This document shows, piece after piece, positions 16,193 to 24,035 of a stretch of 35,967 bases of DNA (positions are counted from its first letter, which is position 1; each line of letters starts with the position of its first letter). The notes below the pieces were generated by a model that was given only the letters and a program-made list of their open reading frames with translations, did not search any database and was not told where the DNA came from. A program made the translations under genes and the position numbers. The stretch comes from Phycisphaeraceae bacterium (lineage in GTDB: Bacteria; Planctomycetota; Phycisphaerae; Phycisphaerales; Phycisphaeraceae), in contig JANQSF010000093.1 of NCBI GenBank assembly GCA_028284155.1, forward strand, positions 1 through 35,967, given 5' to 3'.

Positions 16193-17767
16193 CTAAGCAT
16201 GTGTCAGGACGAAGGTCAATGTGTCGACGCACACGCGGGCGTCGAGGCCGATCGTGCCGTCCTCATCGGGCAGTCGGCCGTCAATCGTCATGGGCGTCTG
16301 CCCTTTATAGACGAGCGCCCCGTCTCGCAATTGCAGGACAATTGGCTCGTCGAGTTGCGAAGTTCGGACGTGGGCGCTGGCGGCCGGTCCGATGATCAGC
16401 GCGTCGCCCAGCAACACGGCCTGTCGGACGTCGGCCCGCGGCAACCGGGCACCGCCCGTGCTGAAGTCGAGCACGGCCGTGGTGCTTGCGGCGTTGGGCA
16501 GGCTGAACTTGAAGCGACACCGCGGCGACAGGCCGACGCGGTCGCCGTCGGCCAACAGACGTTGCCGCGCCGTCGCGTCGTTGATGCGCACCTCGTGCTC
16601 GCCGGTCAGGAAGTAGTCGCCGTCACGGCGCTCGATGTTGACCGACGGTGTGTTCGGGTCGGTCACGACGCCGACCTTCGGCCGGTCGGCTGAGCTGACC
16701 GGGCCGACGCTTGTCAGTGATGTCCGCACGACCAGGAACGCGCCAACACCGTCGACCTGCAGGACGAACATCTCGGGCAGCGAGCCGTCGGTGGCGGGCG
16801 GCGTCGGTTGCGGGGCGGTCTCTTGCGGCGGATTGGCCTGACCCTTGTGCGACACGGTCGTGTCGGCGACGGACGCGAGCATCGAAAGCGGCCCGCAGCG
16901 CAGGGCGTCCCACGCCTGGGCTGCGCGCGTCGCCTGCTCGATCGCGTCGTCGAGCCAGGGCATTTGGACGTCGCAGGATTCGAGTCGTCGCAGCGCTTGA
17001 AGCGTGCGTCGTGCGTCGCCGCGAGACAGTTGCTCAGAAGCTTGATGACACAAACGGACGGCCTTGCCGATCTCGGTCAGGGCGTCGCTTTCTTCGCTGA
17101 GTGTTCGACCTGCCGCGAGTAATGTGCCGGCCTCGTCGATGTGGCCTTGTCGCAGCGCGTCCCGTGCGGCGGTTTCGATCTGCTTCAAGGCCTTTTGGCC
17201 GATCGCGCGGATCTGGTCGGATTCCGCGCCCGCCTGCCGTGCCGCGCCGAGCGCCCGCGCGGCTGCGCCGAGCGCGCCGCGTTGCAACGCCGACTCGGCC
17301 TCGGCCAGCGACGCGTCACGCTGCGCGCGGCGAGACTCGACCTCGGTCTTCAGCGAGACGGCGCGTTGGCTCATCGGGTCGTCCATGCTTTGAATCACTT
17401 GGCCGGCCGCGGAAAGTCGGCCGTTTCGCAGATACGTTTGAGCGGTGTCGATCGCCCGCTCGTTTCGCCGACGCTTGTCCTGATCGCTGCGCACCCGCTC
17501 GATGACGCGGCGGCGCAGGTCGGCGATCTCGGTCAGGTTGCCCGCCAGCCGACGTGCCCGGTCGCAGTCGACCATCGCCTCGTCAGGCCGATCGGCGGAC
17601 AGGTGTCGCTCGCCTCGCTTCAGGTACGCCTTGACGAGGTGCGCCAGCAGCCGTTGACCGCGGGCGTGTGCCAGCAGGTCGTTGTCGGCCCGCAGCAACT
17701 CGTACGCATGGTCGAGCCGTCCGTCGGCCAGGGCGGCCTCGGCTTGTCGGAGCGTGAGCACGAGCAT
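16193..17767 (-). CDS. Helical-repeat protein with two FHA-like domains
   Basis: 524 aa, soluble. Residues 1-300 are Ala/Leu/Arg-rich helices with a repeating TPR-like look (ALADGRLDHAYELLRAD, ALRQGHIDEAGTLLAAGR, QLSRGDARRTLQALRRLE). After a Pro/Thr-rich spacer, about 330-440 resembles an FHA domain (SVNIERRDGDYFLTGEHEV, INDATARQRLLADGDRVGLS, FKFSLP), and about 450-524 repeats the same plan (ALIIGPAASAHVRTSQLD, MTIDGRLPDEDGTIGL). The conserved FHA Arg/Ser/His phosphothreonine contacts are not clearly preserved, so these may be degenerate. It probably heads the operon and could be a kinase substrate or adaptor. Function inferred from domains and neighbours. Confidence 0.7.
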   Translation of the reverse strand: MLVLTLRQAEAALADGRLDHAYELLRADNDLLAHARGQRLLAHLVKAYLKRGERHLSADRPDEAMVDCDRARRLAGNLTEIADLRRRVIERVRSDQDKRRRNERAIDTAQTYLRNGRLSAAGQVIQSMDDPMSQRAVSLKTEVESRRAQRDASLAEAESALQRGALGAAARALGAARQAGAESDQIRAIGQKALKQIETAARDALRQGHIDEAGTLLAAGRTLSEESDALTEIGKAVRLCHQASEQLSRGDARRTLQALRRLESCDVQMPWLDDAIEQATRAAQAWDALRCGPLSMLASVADTTVSHKGQANPPQETAPQPTPPATDGSLPEMFVLQVDGVGAFLVVRTSLTSVGPVSSADRPKVGVVTDPNTPSVNIERRDGDYFLTGEHEVRINDATARQRLLADGDRVGLSPRCRFKFSLPNAASTTAVLDFSTGGARLPRADVRQAVLLGDALIIGPAASAHVRTSQLDEPIVLQLRDGALVYKGQTPMTIDGRLPDEDGTIGLDARVCVDTLTFVLTHA

Positions 17768-17812
17768 GAGCTTGCCCAGTGCGTCCGGCCGCCGAAGTCG
17801 TTTCTACCCTTG

Positions 17813-17818
17813 AGTATA
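17813..17818 (-). promoter_or_regulatory. Possible -10 element of the kinase/sigma operon
   Basis: TATACT on the minus strand lies 45 nt before the ATG at 17767, in otherwise GC-rich sequence. No convincing -35 is seen at 16-18 nt upstream. It is separated from the coiled-coil gene by a hairpin (17894-17929), consistent with a new transcription unit starting here. Confidence 0.35.
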
Positions 17819-17893
17819 CGACACGGCGAGGACGTCAGAAACGCGAGACGGGGAATGACAGGTCGCGAAGTTGGGAGACAGGAATGCAACGCA

Positions 17894-17929
17894 CCGGGCT
17901 TGTGAATGCGGTTGCACCCACAAGCCCGG
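17894..17929 (-). terminator. Hairpin after the coiled-coil gene
   Basis: CCGGGCTTGTG (17894-17904) and CACAAGCCCGG (17919-17929) form a perfect 11-bp stem with a 14-nt loop, 15 nt beyond the stop codon at 17944. No strong T-run follows on the minus strand, so it could be a terminator or a repetitive palindrome. Confidence 0.5.
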
Positions 17930-17943
17930 GCGTCGCGGTCGGG

Positions 17944-18786
17944 TCAGTTGCGGCTTAAGGGGACGGTCAGCTCGACCGTCTCGTCGTTCTCGGTGGCCTT
18001 GCTGGTCGATCGGCCGAGGAACTCATCGACCTCACCCAGCACGTCGCGCTCGTTGGCGATCTCGACGTTGTAATCATCCGTGAAGCGGGCTTCGTGGGCC
18101 AACACGCGCTCGTTGGTGTCAAGGCGTTTGCGGATGTCGGCGATGACGCGCTCGGTCTGCGCGAGCTTGGAGTCGTCCAACTCGGCGACCTTGCTGCCGG
18201 CGCCGGCGGCCTTGAGCATGCGGTAGCGGGTCTCCAGCGCCTCGATGCGCTGCTCGAGCAGGGCCTTGCGACCGCGCGTCTTGTCGAGCGCGGCGATGGC
18301 TGTCTCAAGCGACTTCTGCCGCGCCTCGAGCAGCTTCTCCTTGCCGGCCAGCACCATCTGGGCTTCCTTGAGGTGGTCGAACCGCCTGGCCAACTGCTCG
18401 GTCAGTTCAGCCTCAGAAAGCTGTCGGCCGGTCGTTGTGTACGCGACCTGTTCGCTGTCGACGAGGTTGCGCAGGTGGGCGACGCGGTTCGTTTCGTGTG
18501 CGACGCGCTGGTGCGACGCGGCGATGTCGGCCTTGAGCTGCTCGACCTCGACCTCTTCCTGCGCGATGAGTTGGATGTTCGCGTGCATCTGCGGCATGAT
18601 CTCATCGAGCAGGTCGCGGGCCCGACGCAGCTCGACATCGACCGGCACGTTGTCCTTCACAGCTTTTCGGACGCCGTTGATCGACGTCTTGGCGTAGCTG
18701 AATACGTCGGCCCCGAACAGCAGCGTGCCGACGACAAGGAGGCTGACCGAGCTGATGATTCCGTACTTGACGATCTTGCATGTCAT
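17944..18786 (-). CDS. Membrane-anchored coiled-coil protein
   Basis: 280 aa. An N-terminal hydrophobic segment (about 10-28, GIISSVSLLVVGTLLFGADV) is followed by almost continuous heptad-rich helix with high Glu, Arg, Lys and Ala (about 50-250), then an acidic tail (about 255-280). It looks like a single-pass protein with a long rod; no enzyme motif is seen and no named family is certain. A vague resemblance to PspA- or Smc-type coiled coils is only compositional. AGGAG lies 7 nt before the ATG at 18786. It is on the same strand as the kinase operon but separated from it by about 175 bp with a hairpin and a possible promoter, so it is probably a separate unit. Confidence 0.8.
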   Translation of the reverse strand: MTCKIVKYGIISSVSLLVVGTLLFGADVFSYAKTSINGVRKAVKDNVPVDVELRRARDLLDEIMPQMHANIQLIAQEEVEVEQLKADIAASHQRVAHETNRVAHLRNLVDSEQVAYTTTGRQLSEAELTEQLARRFDHLKEAQMVLAGKEKLLEARQKSLETAIAALDKTRGRKALLEQRIEALETRYRMLKAAGAGSKVAELDDSKLAQTERVIADIRKRLDTNERVLAHEARFTDDYNVEIANERDVLGEVDEFLGRSTSKATENDETVELTVPLSRN

Positions 18787-18943
18787 GGCAAGGCTCCTGA
18801 AACAAAGGGTTTAGGGTCAATTGGGCATCCGGCGACCAGGCCGATGGGGCGTGGTCCTGTCCCGGTGGTCGGGCGGCGTGAGCGGGTATTTCCGGGGTGG
18901 GTCGAAAAAATAGTGGTTGCAGCGAAGATTCGTTGAAATACGG

Positions 18944-19295
18944 GAGGGCAGTGCCCTCGCCGGGCGGGCCTCTTCAAGCGCCAGAGTGGCTTGGCACGCG
19001 CGTTTGAGCATCGGAGTGTCTCGCCCTCGATGACCAGCAAGTTGGCGCACACGTCGAAGGCTCGGGCGATTGGGGCCTTCTGCGGCCAGCCCCAAACCCC
19101 CGGCCGCCCCCGGAAGGTGCAGAAAGCACTGTGCCTCCCTGCTGTCACTCAACCTTCCGGGGGGAGCCGGGGGCTTGGGGGGCTGGCGGCGAAGCCCACC
19201 AACTCATGTGGTCTTCGCGGCGAAGCCGTTCCTTTGAAGCGAAGCGATAAGCCACTTCGGCGCTTGAGAAGGCCCGCCCGGCAGGGCACCGCCTC
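18944..19295. repeat. Nested inverted repeat of about 350 bp (two diverged copies head to head)
   Basis: Outer arms 18944-18989 and 19252-19295 and inner arms 19082-19118 and 19152-19190 are near-perfect reverse complements. The central loop is 33 nt. Between outer and inner arms the two sides differ in length (92 and 61 nt) and match only in part, as if one copy had lost sequence. Small open frames on both strands here give similar peptides (KPLWRLKRPARRG and KPLRRLRRPARQG), because they are the same repeat read twice. No transposase and no clear target duplication are seen. Confidence 0.8.
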
Positions 19296-19548
19296 TTCTC
19301 TGAAGATGTCAACTTAAACGGATCACGATCACAAGTCGGTGCCGCACGATCCCGAAGCGACATGTCACGACGCCAGCGATCACGGTCGGACAGTGTGATA
19401 AAGAAGCGACCCATATGCCTACACTTTGCCTCGCCGGTCGAGCCTGCCGAGGCGGGTTCCCGGCTGACGGCTGTGCGGGTGTCGCGCGGCCCCGAACCGC
19501 CCATTCCAGTCGGGCACGTCGTGTTCGGCTGACGATCAGGCCTATCCC
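19296..19548. other. Leader region of the GH57 gene
   Basis: No gene is seen. TACACT near 19420 could be a -10 element, which would give a leader of about 120 nt. GCCTCG and CGAGGC just after it could form a stem of 6 bp. No Shine-Dalgarno sequence is obvious before the ATG at 19549. Confidence 0.3.
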
Positions 19549-20739
19549 ATGACCTCCGTTTGCATCTACTTCCAAGTGCATCAGCCGTTTCGGCTGAAGC
19601 GATACAGCGTTTTCGATACCCACACCGAGTACTTCGACCCCGAGCGCAACCGCGATATCCTCGACAAGATCGCGTCGCGTTGCTACCTGCCGTCCACGGA
19701 ACTGCTGCTCAAACTCGCCCGCAAGCACGACGGGCGGTTCCGCGTCGCGTTCAGCTTGACCGGGATCGTGATCGAGCAGTGGAAACAGTGGTGCCCGCGC
19801 GCGCTCGACGTGATGAAGGAACTGGTCGACACCGGCTGCGTCGAGCTGTTGGGCGAGACGTACCACCACAGCCTGGCGTTTCTGTATAGCCGCGACGAGT
19901 TCCGCGCGCAGGTCGAACTGCACGCCGAGTTGATGAAGGAGACGTTCGGCGTGACGCCGACGGTCTTCCGCAACACGGAACTGATCTACAACAACGAGTT
20001 GGCGTCGTACCTGGCCGGCTGGAAGCAGTACCGCGGTATCCTGACCGAGGGGGCCGACCACGTGCTGGACGGCCAATCGCCGAACCACGTGTATCGCCCG
20101 CCGGGGTTGCCCGACATGGGCTTGCTGCTGAAGAACTACAAGCTCAGCGACGACGTGGCGTTTCGCTTCTCGAACAAGGCCTGGGCGGAGTGGCCGCTGA
20201 CTTCAGAGAAATACGCCAGGTGGCTGACCGAGGAAGTGGACGGCCCGGTGTGCGGGTTGTTCATGGACTACGAAACGTTCGGCGAACACCAGTGGGCGGA
20301 GACAGGTATCTTTGACTTCCTGGAGACGTTGCCGGACGAGTTGTTCAAGCTTGACGGCGACCACACGTTCGCAACGCCGAGTCAATGCCTCGATGCGCAC
20401 GAGCCGGTCGGCGAATACGACGTGCCGCACATGATCAGTTGGGCGGACACCGAACGCGACCTGTCCGCCTGGCTGGGCAACGCGATGCAGTCGAACGCGG
20501 CGCACGAGTTGTACAAGCTCGAGGCGACAGCCAAGGCGTGTCGCGACCGCGACGTGCTGCGCGATTGGCGTCGTTTGACGACGAGCGACCACTTCTACTA
20601 CATGTGCACGAAGTACTTCGCCGACGGCGACGTGCACAAGTATTTCAATCCGTACGAGTCGCCTTACGACAGTTACATTAACTTCATGAACGTGATGGAC
20701 AACCTGCGCACGCGGGTTGATCGTGCGACACGGGCGTGA
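19549..20739 (+). CDS. Glycoside hydrolase family 57 (alpha-amylase / 4-alpha-glucanotransferase type)
   Basis: 396 aa, no signal peptide, so probably cytoplasmic and acting on alpha-glucans such as glycogen. The GH57 conserved regions appear in order: HQPFR near residue 10, GETYHHS near 104, FRNTELIYNN near 144 with the likely nucleophile Glu, and MDYETFGEHQW near 240 with the likely acid/base Asp. This matches the catalytic (beta/alpha)7-barrel; the length is that of a short single-domain member. Family members include amylases, glucanotransferases and branching enzymes, and the exact activity cannot be read here. The gene stands alone, followed by a hairpin and convergent pheA. Confidence 0.9.
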   Translation: MTSVCIYFQVHQPFRLKRYSVFDTHTEYFDPERNRDILDKIASRCYLPSTELLLKLARKHDGRFRVAFSLTGIVIEQWKQWCPRALDVMKELVDTGCVELLGETYHHSLAFLYSRDEFRAQVELHAELMKETFGVTPTVFRNTELIYNNELASYLAGWKQYRGILTEGADHVLDGQSPNHVYRPPGLPDMGLLLKNYKLSDDVAFRFSNKAWAEWPLTSEKYARWLTEEVDGPVCGLFMDYETFGEHQWAETGIFDFLETLPDELFKLDGDHTFATPSQCLDAHEPVGEYDVPHMISWADTERDLSAWLGNAMQSNAAHELYKLEATAKACRDRDVLRDWRRLTTSDHFYYMCTKYFADGDVHKYFNPYESPYDSYINFMNVMDNLRTRVDRATRA

Positions 20740-20750
20740 GTTGCGTCGAC

Positions 20751-20774
20751 GCCCACGAATTGGAATCCGTGGGC
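20751..20774 (+). terminator. Hairpin after the GH57 gene
   Basis: GCCCACG (20751-20757) and CGTGGGC (20768-20774) form a 7-bp stem; the bases inside are partly complementary. It starts 11 nt after the stop and precedes a second palindrome at 20785. Confidence 0.5.
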
Positions 20775-20784
20775 TTCCGCGTTA

Positions 20785-20798
20785 AGCCGCAAGCGGCT
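20785..20798. repeat. 14-nt palindrome overlapping the pheA stop codon (copy 1)
   Basis: AGCCGC-AA-GCGGCT. Its right end supplies two of the three bases of the pheA TAG stop (20797-20799). The same 14-mer, preceded by TA, recurs at 21959 on the other side of pheA. Confidence 0.7.
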
Positions 20799-21894
20799 AG
20801 AGGACGTCACGGGCTCGGGGGAAGGAGCCGAGGATGGTCAGTTGCTGGCACTTGGCGCGGGCGACGTCGAGCGCGGCCTGGACTTTCGGGTCGTCGCGGT
20901 GGCCGACGAAGTCGATGAAGAAGTAGTACGTCCAGTTCTCGCGCTGGCTGGGGCGTTTGTCGATGTGCGTCAGGTTCAGGCCGTGGTCACGGAACACGTC
21001 GAGGATGTTGGCCAACCCGCCGGCGGTGTGTTGTGCGGTGATCATCAGCGCGGTCTTGTCGTCGCCGGTCGGCTTGGGGCCTTGTCGGCCGATGACGAAG
21101 AAGCGAGTCGTGTTGTCCGGCTTGTCCTCGATGTTGGCGAACAGGACCTTGAGGTTGTAGAGGTCGGCCGCGAGGGTCGAACCGATCGCGGCGGCGCCGT
21201 GCTCCTGTGAGGCCATCTCGGCGGCCTTGGCGCTCGACGCGACGGGAATGCGATCGGCCTGTCGGAGCTGCACGCCCAGCCAATTGCGGCATTGGGCGAA
21301 CACCTCGGGTTTGGAATAGATCTTGTCGATCTGCTCCGGCTCGCAGTTGGCTAACAGGTTGTGGTGGATATTGATCAGGACCTCGGCGCAGACCTCGATC
21401 TTGATCTCCAGGAACGAGTCGAGCGTCTCGCCGATGCCGCCGATGGCTGAGTTCTCGATCGGGACCAGGCCGTAGTCGATGTGGCCGCGGGCGATCTCCT
21501 GGAAGACGGCGTGGATGTCGTTGAGCGGGTCGTATTCGATGCTCGCGCCGAACTTCCGACGCGCGGCGAGGTGGCTGAACGACCCGGGCGGGCCGAGGTA
21601 GCCGACGCGGAGCGGGCGTTCGAGGGCGAACGAGCCGGACATCAGCTCGCGCCAGATGGCCTCGACGCAGGAATCGGGCAGGGGACCTTTGTTGTAGTCG
21701 CGGACCTGTTGCAAGACGCGCTGCTCGCGGTCGGGCGCGTAGATCGGCGTGTTGCCGACTTGCTTGACCTTGCCGATTTCGACGACGACCTTGGCGCGTT
21801 CGTTGAGCAGCTTGATCAACTGCTGATCGATCTCGTCGATGCGGGCACGCAGCGGGTTCAGGCCGTCGTCGGGTTGCGGTTGGTCGGTGGACAT
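20797..21894 (-). CDS. pheA: PheA, chorismate mutase / prephenate dehydratase (P-protein)
   Basis: Bifunctional cytoplasmic enzyme of phenylalanine synthesis: chorismate to prephenate to phenylpyruvate. 365 aa from the ATG at 21894. Residues about 12-90 are the AroQ-type mutase (LRARIDEIDQQLIKLLNERA); about 100-275 the dehydratase, with YLGPPGSFSHLAA, VPIENSAIGGIGETLD and the TRFFVIG motif; about 285-360 an ACT domain (ALMITAQHTAGGLANILDVF, then HIDKRPSQ at the Phe-binding ESRP position, so feedback control may differ). Upstream in-frame codons to 21966 have no family counterpart and lie in promoter sequence. A TACAAT hexamer 8 nt before the ATG suggests a leaderless start. Confidence 0.95.
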   Translation of the reverse strand: MSTDQPQPDDGLNPLRARIDEIDQQLIKLLNERAKVVVEIGKVKQVGNTPIYAPDREQRVLQQVRDYNKGPLPDSCVEAIWRELMSGSFALERPLRVGYLGPPGSFSHLAARRKFGASIEYDPLNDIHAVFQEIARGHIDYGLVPIENSAIGGIGETLDSFLEIKIEVCAEVLINIHHNLLANCEPEQIDKIYSKPEVFAQCRNWLGVQLRQADRIPVASSAKAAEMASQEHGAAAIGSTLAADLYNLKVLFANIEDKPDNTTRFFVIGRQGPKPTGDDKTALMITAQHTAGGLANILDVFRDHGLNLTHIDKRPSQRENWTYYFFIDFVGHRDDPKVQAALDVARAKCQQLTILGSFPRARDVL

Positions 21895-21902
21895 CGGTCG
21901 CC

Positions 21903-21908
21903 ATTGTA
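21903..21908 (-). promoter_or_regulatory. Probable -10 element of pheA (leaderless start)
   Basis: TACAAT on the minus strand, 8 nt before the ATG at 21894, in very GC-rich sequence. No Shine-Dalgarno sequence is present between them. Confidence 0.5.
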
Positions 21909-21958
21909 GGGGCGGGCGTGGCGCGGGGGCGTTTGGGTGGTGGAGGGGGGATGCGCTA

Positions 21959-21972
21959 AGCCGCAAGCGGCT
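21959..21972. repeat. 14-nt palindrome (copy 2) in the pheA / membrane protein divergent gap
   Basis: AGCCGC-AA-GCGGCT, identical to 20785-20798 and sharing the preceding TA. It lies between the two divergent -10 candidates (21903 and 21983), 11 nt upstream of the plus-strand one. Confidence 0.7.
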
Positions 21973-21982
21973 GCGACCACAC

Positions 21983-21988
21983 TACAAT
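21983..21988 (+). promoter_or_regulatory. Probable -10 element of the membrane protein gene at 21999
   Basis: TACAAT, 10 nt before the ATG at 21999, with no Shine-Dalgarno sequence. It is the same hexamer as in the divergent pheA promoter. Confidence 0.5.
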
Positions 21989-21998
21989 CGACGCGCGT

Positions 21999-23039
21999 AT
22001 GGACACCGAACTGCGACAAGCGATCGAACAGGCGCCGACCAGTGCCCTGGTGATGATGGCGGTGTTCGCCGGGGCGGGGTTCATTTTGTGGTTCATGGGC
22101 AAGCGGATCGCCCGCCAGTCGATCGCCGTATCCGGGCTGGTGCTGGGCGCGGTGACGGCGTTCCCGATTTCGCAGATGTTCGGCAGCGGGGCGCACATGA
22201 CGCTGGCGTGGGTCATCGCCGGGGCGGTGATCGGCTGCCTGCTGGCCTGGCTGCTCTACCGCGTCTGGATGGGCGCGAGCATGGGCGCGATCCTGGCGTT
22301 CGCCGCGCCGTGTATCTACATCGTCGTCTTCGGCGTCGCCGACGCGCCGCCGAAGTCGGACTCGACGGCAGACACCGGGCCAACTCGTCAATTAGCGCAG
22401 GGCGACGACCCAACCCCGGGAACATCCCGCGGCTCGACATCGGACGGCAACACCAACGACCCGCCGCCGAACGTCAACTCACTGCTGCCCGGCGACGCGG
22501 ACGACCCGCCGGACGACCCGCCTACCGACATCCCCGGCGATACGGACACACCGAGTGACGTAGCTGAGCCCAAGTCGTTGATCGATGCCGACACGGTTGA
22601 AAAGGTGCAGCAGGAAGCCGCGGAGCTGTTCGACATGACGGAGGAACAGCGCGACCTGCTGAACAAGGCGCGTAAGACGCTGTTCGAGAAGTTGAAGGCG
22701 ACGTACATCCGGCACAAGGCGTACGTCTTGTCGCGCTGGGAGACGATGCACGAGGGTTCGCGGTACAACATCAAGGCCGCGTGCGCGATCGGCGTGCTGC
22801 TCGGCTTGCTGCTGGGGCTGATCGCGCCGAATGTGTCGGCCTCGGTGCAGACGTCGCTGGTCGGCGCGGTGTTGATGATGTTCGGCACGTGGGGCATCCT
22901 GGTCGCGCGCGGGCAGGAGCCGGGTGACGTGTTCCCGTTCGCGCTGACCGAGTTGAATCTGTTGCTGGCTGTGAGTCTGATAACCCACGTGGGCGTGGCG
23001 CTCCAGTGGACGATTTGGCGCAAATCAACCGATAAATGA
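21999..23039 (+). CDS. Multi-pass membrane protein with an acidic Pro-rich loop
   Basis: 346 aa. Three or four N-terminal hydrophobic segments (about 16-110, with GIxLGAVTAFPI-like small-residue helices) are followed by a long hydrophilic stretch (about 112-190) rich in Asp, Pro, Gly and Thr (DDPPDDPPTDIPGDTDTPSD), a helical amphipathic region (about 195-250), and three more transmembrane segments (about 258-340). The small-residue helices resemble DUF4203/TMEM198-type proteins, but the match is by eye only. The partner gene 94 bp downstream encodes a similar membrane protein, so the two probably act together. Function unknown. Confidence 0.75.
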   Translation: MDTELRQAIEQAPTSALVMMAVFAGAGFILWFMGKRIARQSIAVSGLVLGAVTAFPISQMFGSGAHMTLAWVIAGAVIGCLLAWLLYRVWMGASMGAILAFAAPCIYIVVFGVADAPPKSDSTADTGPTRQLAQGDDPTPGTSRGSTSDGNTNDPPPNVNSLLPGDADDPPDDPPTDIPGDTDTPSDVAEPKSLIDADTVEKVQQEAAELFDMTEEQRDLLNKARKTLFEKLKATYIRHKAYVLSRWETMHEGSRYNIKAACAIGVLLGLLLGLIAPNVSASVQTSLVGAVLMMFGTWGILVARGQEPGDVFPFALTELNLLLAVSLITHVGVALQWTIWRKSTDK

Positions 23040-23132
23040 CGGCGACAAGGCCGGTTGTCCGCCGCGCACGAACGACGTGCCGCGCGGCGAGACATGCAAC
23101 CGGTTCGACTTCCGACCCCACGGAGCGCCGTC

Positions 23133-23915
23133 ATGTTCACCACCCTCGCGCAGGCGACGCAACAGGCTGCGCAAGCCGCGCCGGCCGCCGACGCCACGCC
23201 CAAGAACAACAACCTGTTCGACATCGTGACCGGGTTGTTCTCGCGCGTGGACATGCTCGCGCACCCGCAGGACATGCTGCCCAAGTTGGAGGCGATGGGC
23301 ATCGTCTGGGCTGTCGTGTTTCTCACGGCCGGCCTGCTGTGCATGTTCAACGGGTACAAGTACTACAAGCTGATTGTCACATTCCTGGCCGTGTTGATCG
23401 GCCTGTTCGCGGGGTACGCGGTCGGTCAGCGGCTCGATGCCGGCGGCACGACCGCCAGCCACGCGCCTTACATCGTCGGCGGGTGTTGCGCCGCGCTGCT
23501 GGCGGTGCTCTGCTTCCCGCTCATGAAGTACGCGGTGGCCGTGCTGGGCGGCCTGATCGGCGCGTTCATCGGCGCGAACCTCTGGTCCGCGATCGCTTTG
23601 CAGGCTCACAAGGGTGAGGTCACGCAGATCGCGGAGCTTTACTGGATCGGCGCGTTGATCGGCCTGATCCTCATCGGCATGCTCGCGTTCGTCCTGTTCA
23701 AGCTGAGCGTCGAGTTGTTCACGTCGGTCAGCGGCTCGACGTTGGCGGTGATCGGCGGCGTTGCGCTGCTGATGGAAGTGCCCGGCTGGCGGGGCTCGGT
23801 CAGCGACAGCATCGGCGCCCACGCGGTGATCATCCCGATGCTCGTGCTCGTACCTGCATTGATCGGCCTGATCAGTCAGGAGAGCCGAACGGATGTCGAG
23901 CCGGCGGAGGCGTGA
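23133..23915 (+). CDS. Multi-pass membrane protein, DUF4203-like
   Basis: 260 aa from the ATG at 23133, chosen because GGAG (23122-23125) lies 7 nt before it; the in-frame ATG at 23055 has no such site. An Ala/Gln-rich start (about 1-25) precedes seven or so hydrophobic segments from about 55 to 250, including FNGYKYYKLIVTFLAVLIGL and LGGLIGAFIGANLW, rich in Gly and small residues. This pattern recalls DUF4203/TMEM198-like proteins. It follows the related gene at 21999 on the same strand. Function unknown. Confidence 0.75.
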   Translation: MFTTLAQATQQAAQAAPAADATPKNNNLFDIVTGLFSRVDMLAHPQDMLPKLEAMGIVWAVVFLTAGLLCMFNGYKYYKLIVTFLAVLIGLFAGYAVGQRLDAGGTTASHAPYIVGGCCAALLAVLCFPLMKYAVAVLGGLIGAFIGANLWSAIALQAHKGEVTQIAELYWIGALIGLILIGMLAFVLFKLSVELFTSVSGSTLAVIGGVALLMEVPGWRGSVSDSIGAHAVIIPMLVLVPALIGLISQESRTDVEPAEA

Positions 23916-23962
23916 GCGAGCCGGACGGCTAAACCAGATCGACAAATCCGAAGTGCGCGCGC

Positions 23963-23988
23963 CCCCGCCCTGCGCGGGGTCTTGTCCT
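23963..23988 (+). terminator. Probable terminator after the membrane protein pair
   Basis: CCCCGC (23963-23968) and GCGGGG (23974-23979) form a 6-bp GC stem with a 5-nt loop, followed by TCTTGTCC. A second palindrome, ACAGCCTT-G-AAGGCTGT (23993-24009), follows directly. Confidence 0.5.
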
Positions 23989-23992
23989 AAAA

Positions 23993-24009
23993 ACAGCCTT
24001 GAAGGCTGT
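23993..24009. repeat. Palindrome upstream of the iron transporter promoter
   Basis: ACAGCCTT and AAGGCTGT are perfect complements around a single G. It lies 27 nt before the -35-like TTGACC of the fbp operon. It may be part of the preceding terminator or a dispersed repeat. Confidence 0.5.
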
Positions 24010-24035
24010 GCGGGCGGCGATCACTTAGAAAATGC

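Noticed and set aside
18783..19317. Small open frames on both strands upstream of the GH57 gene
   Set aside because: They lie in the nested inverted repeat, and their similar peptides are the same repeat read twice; no start signals and no known domain.
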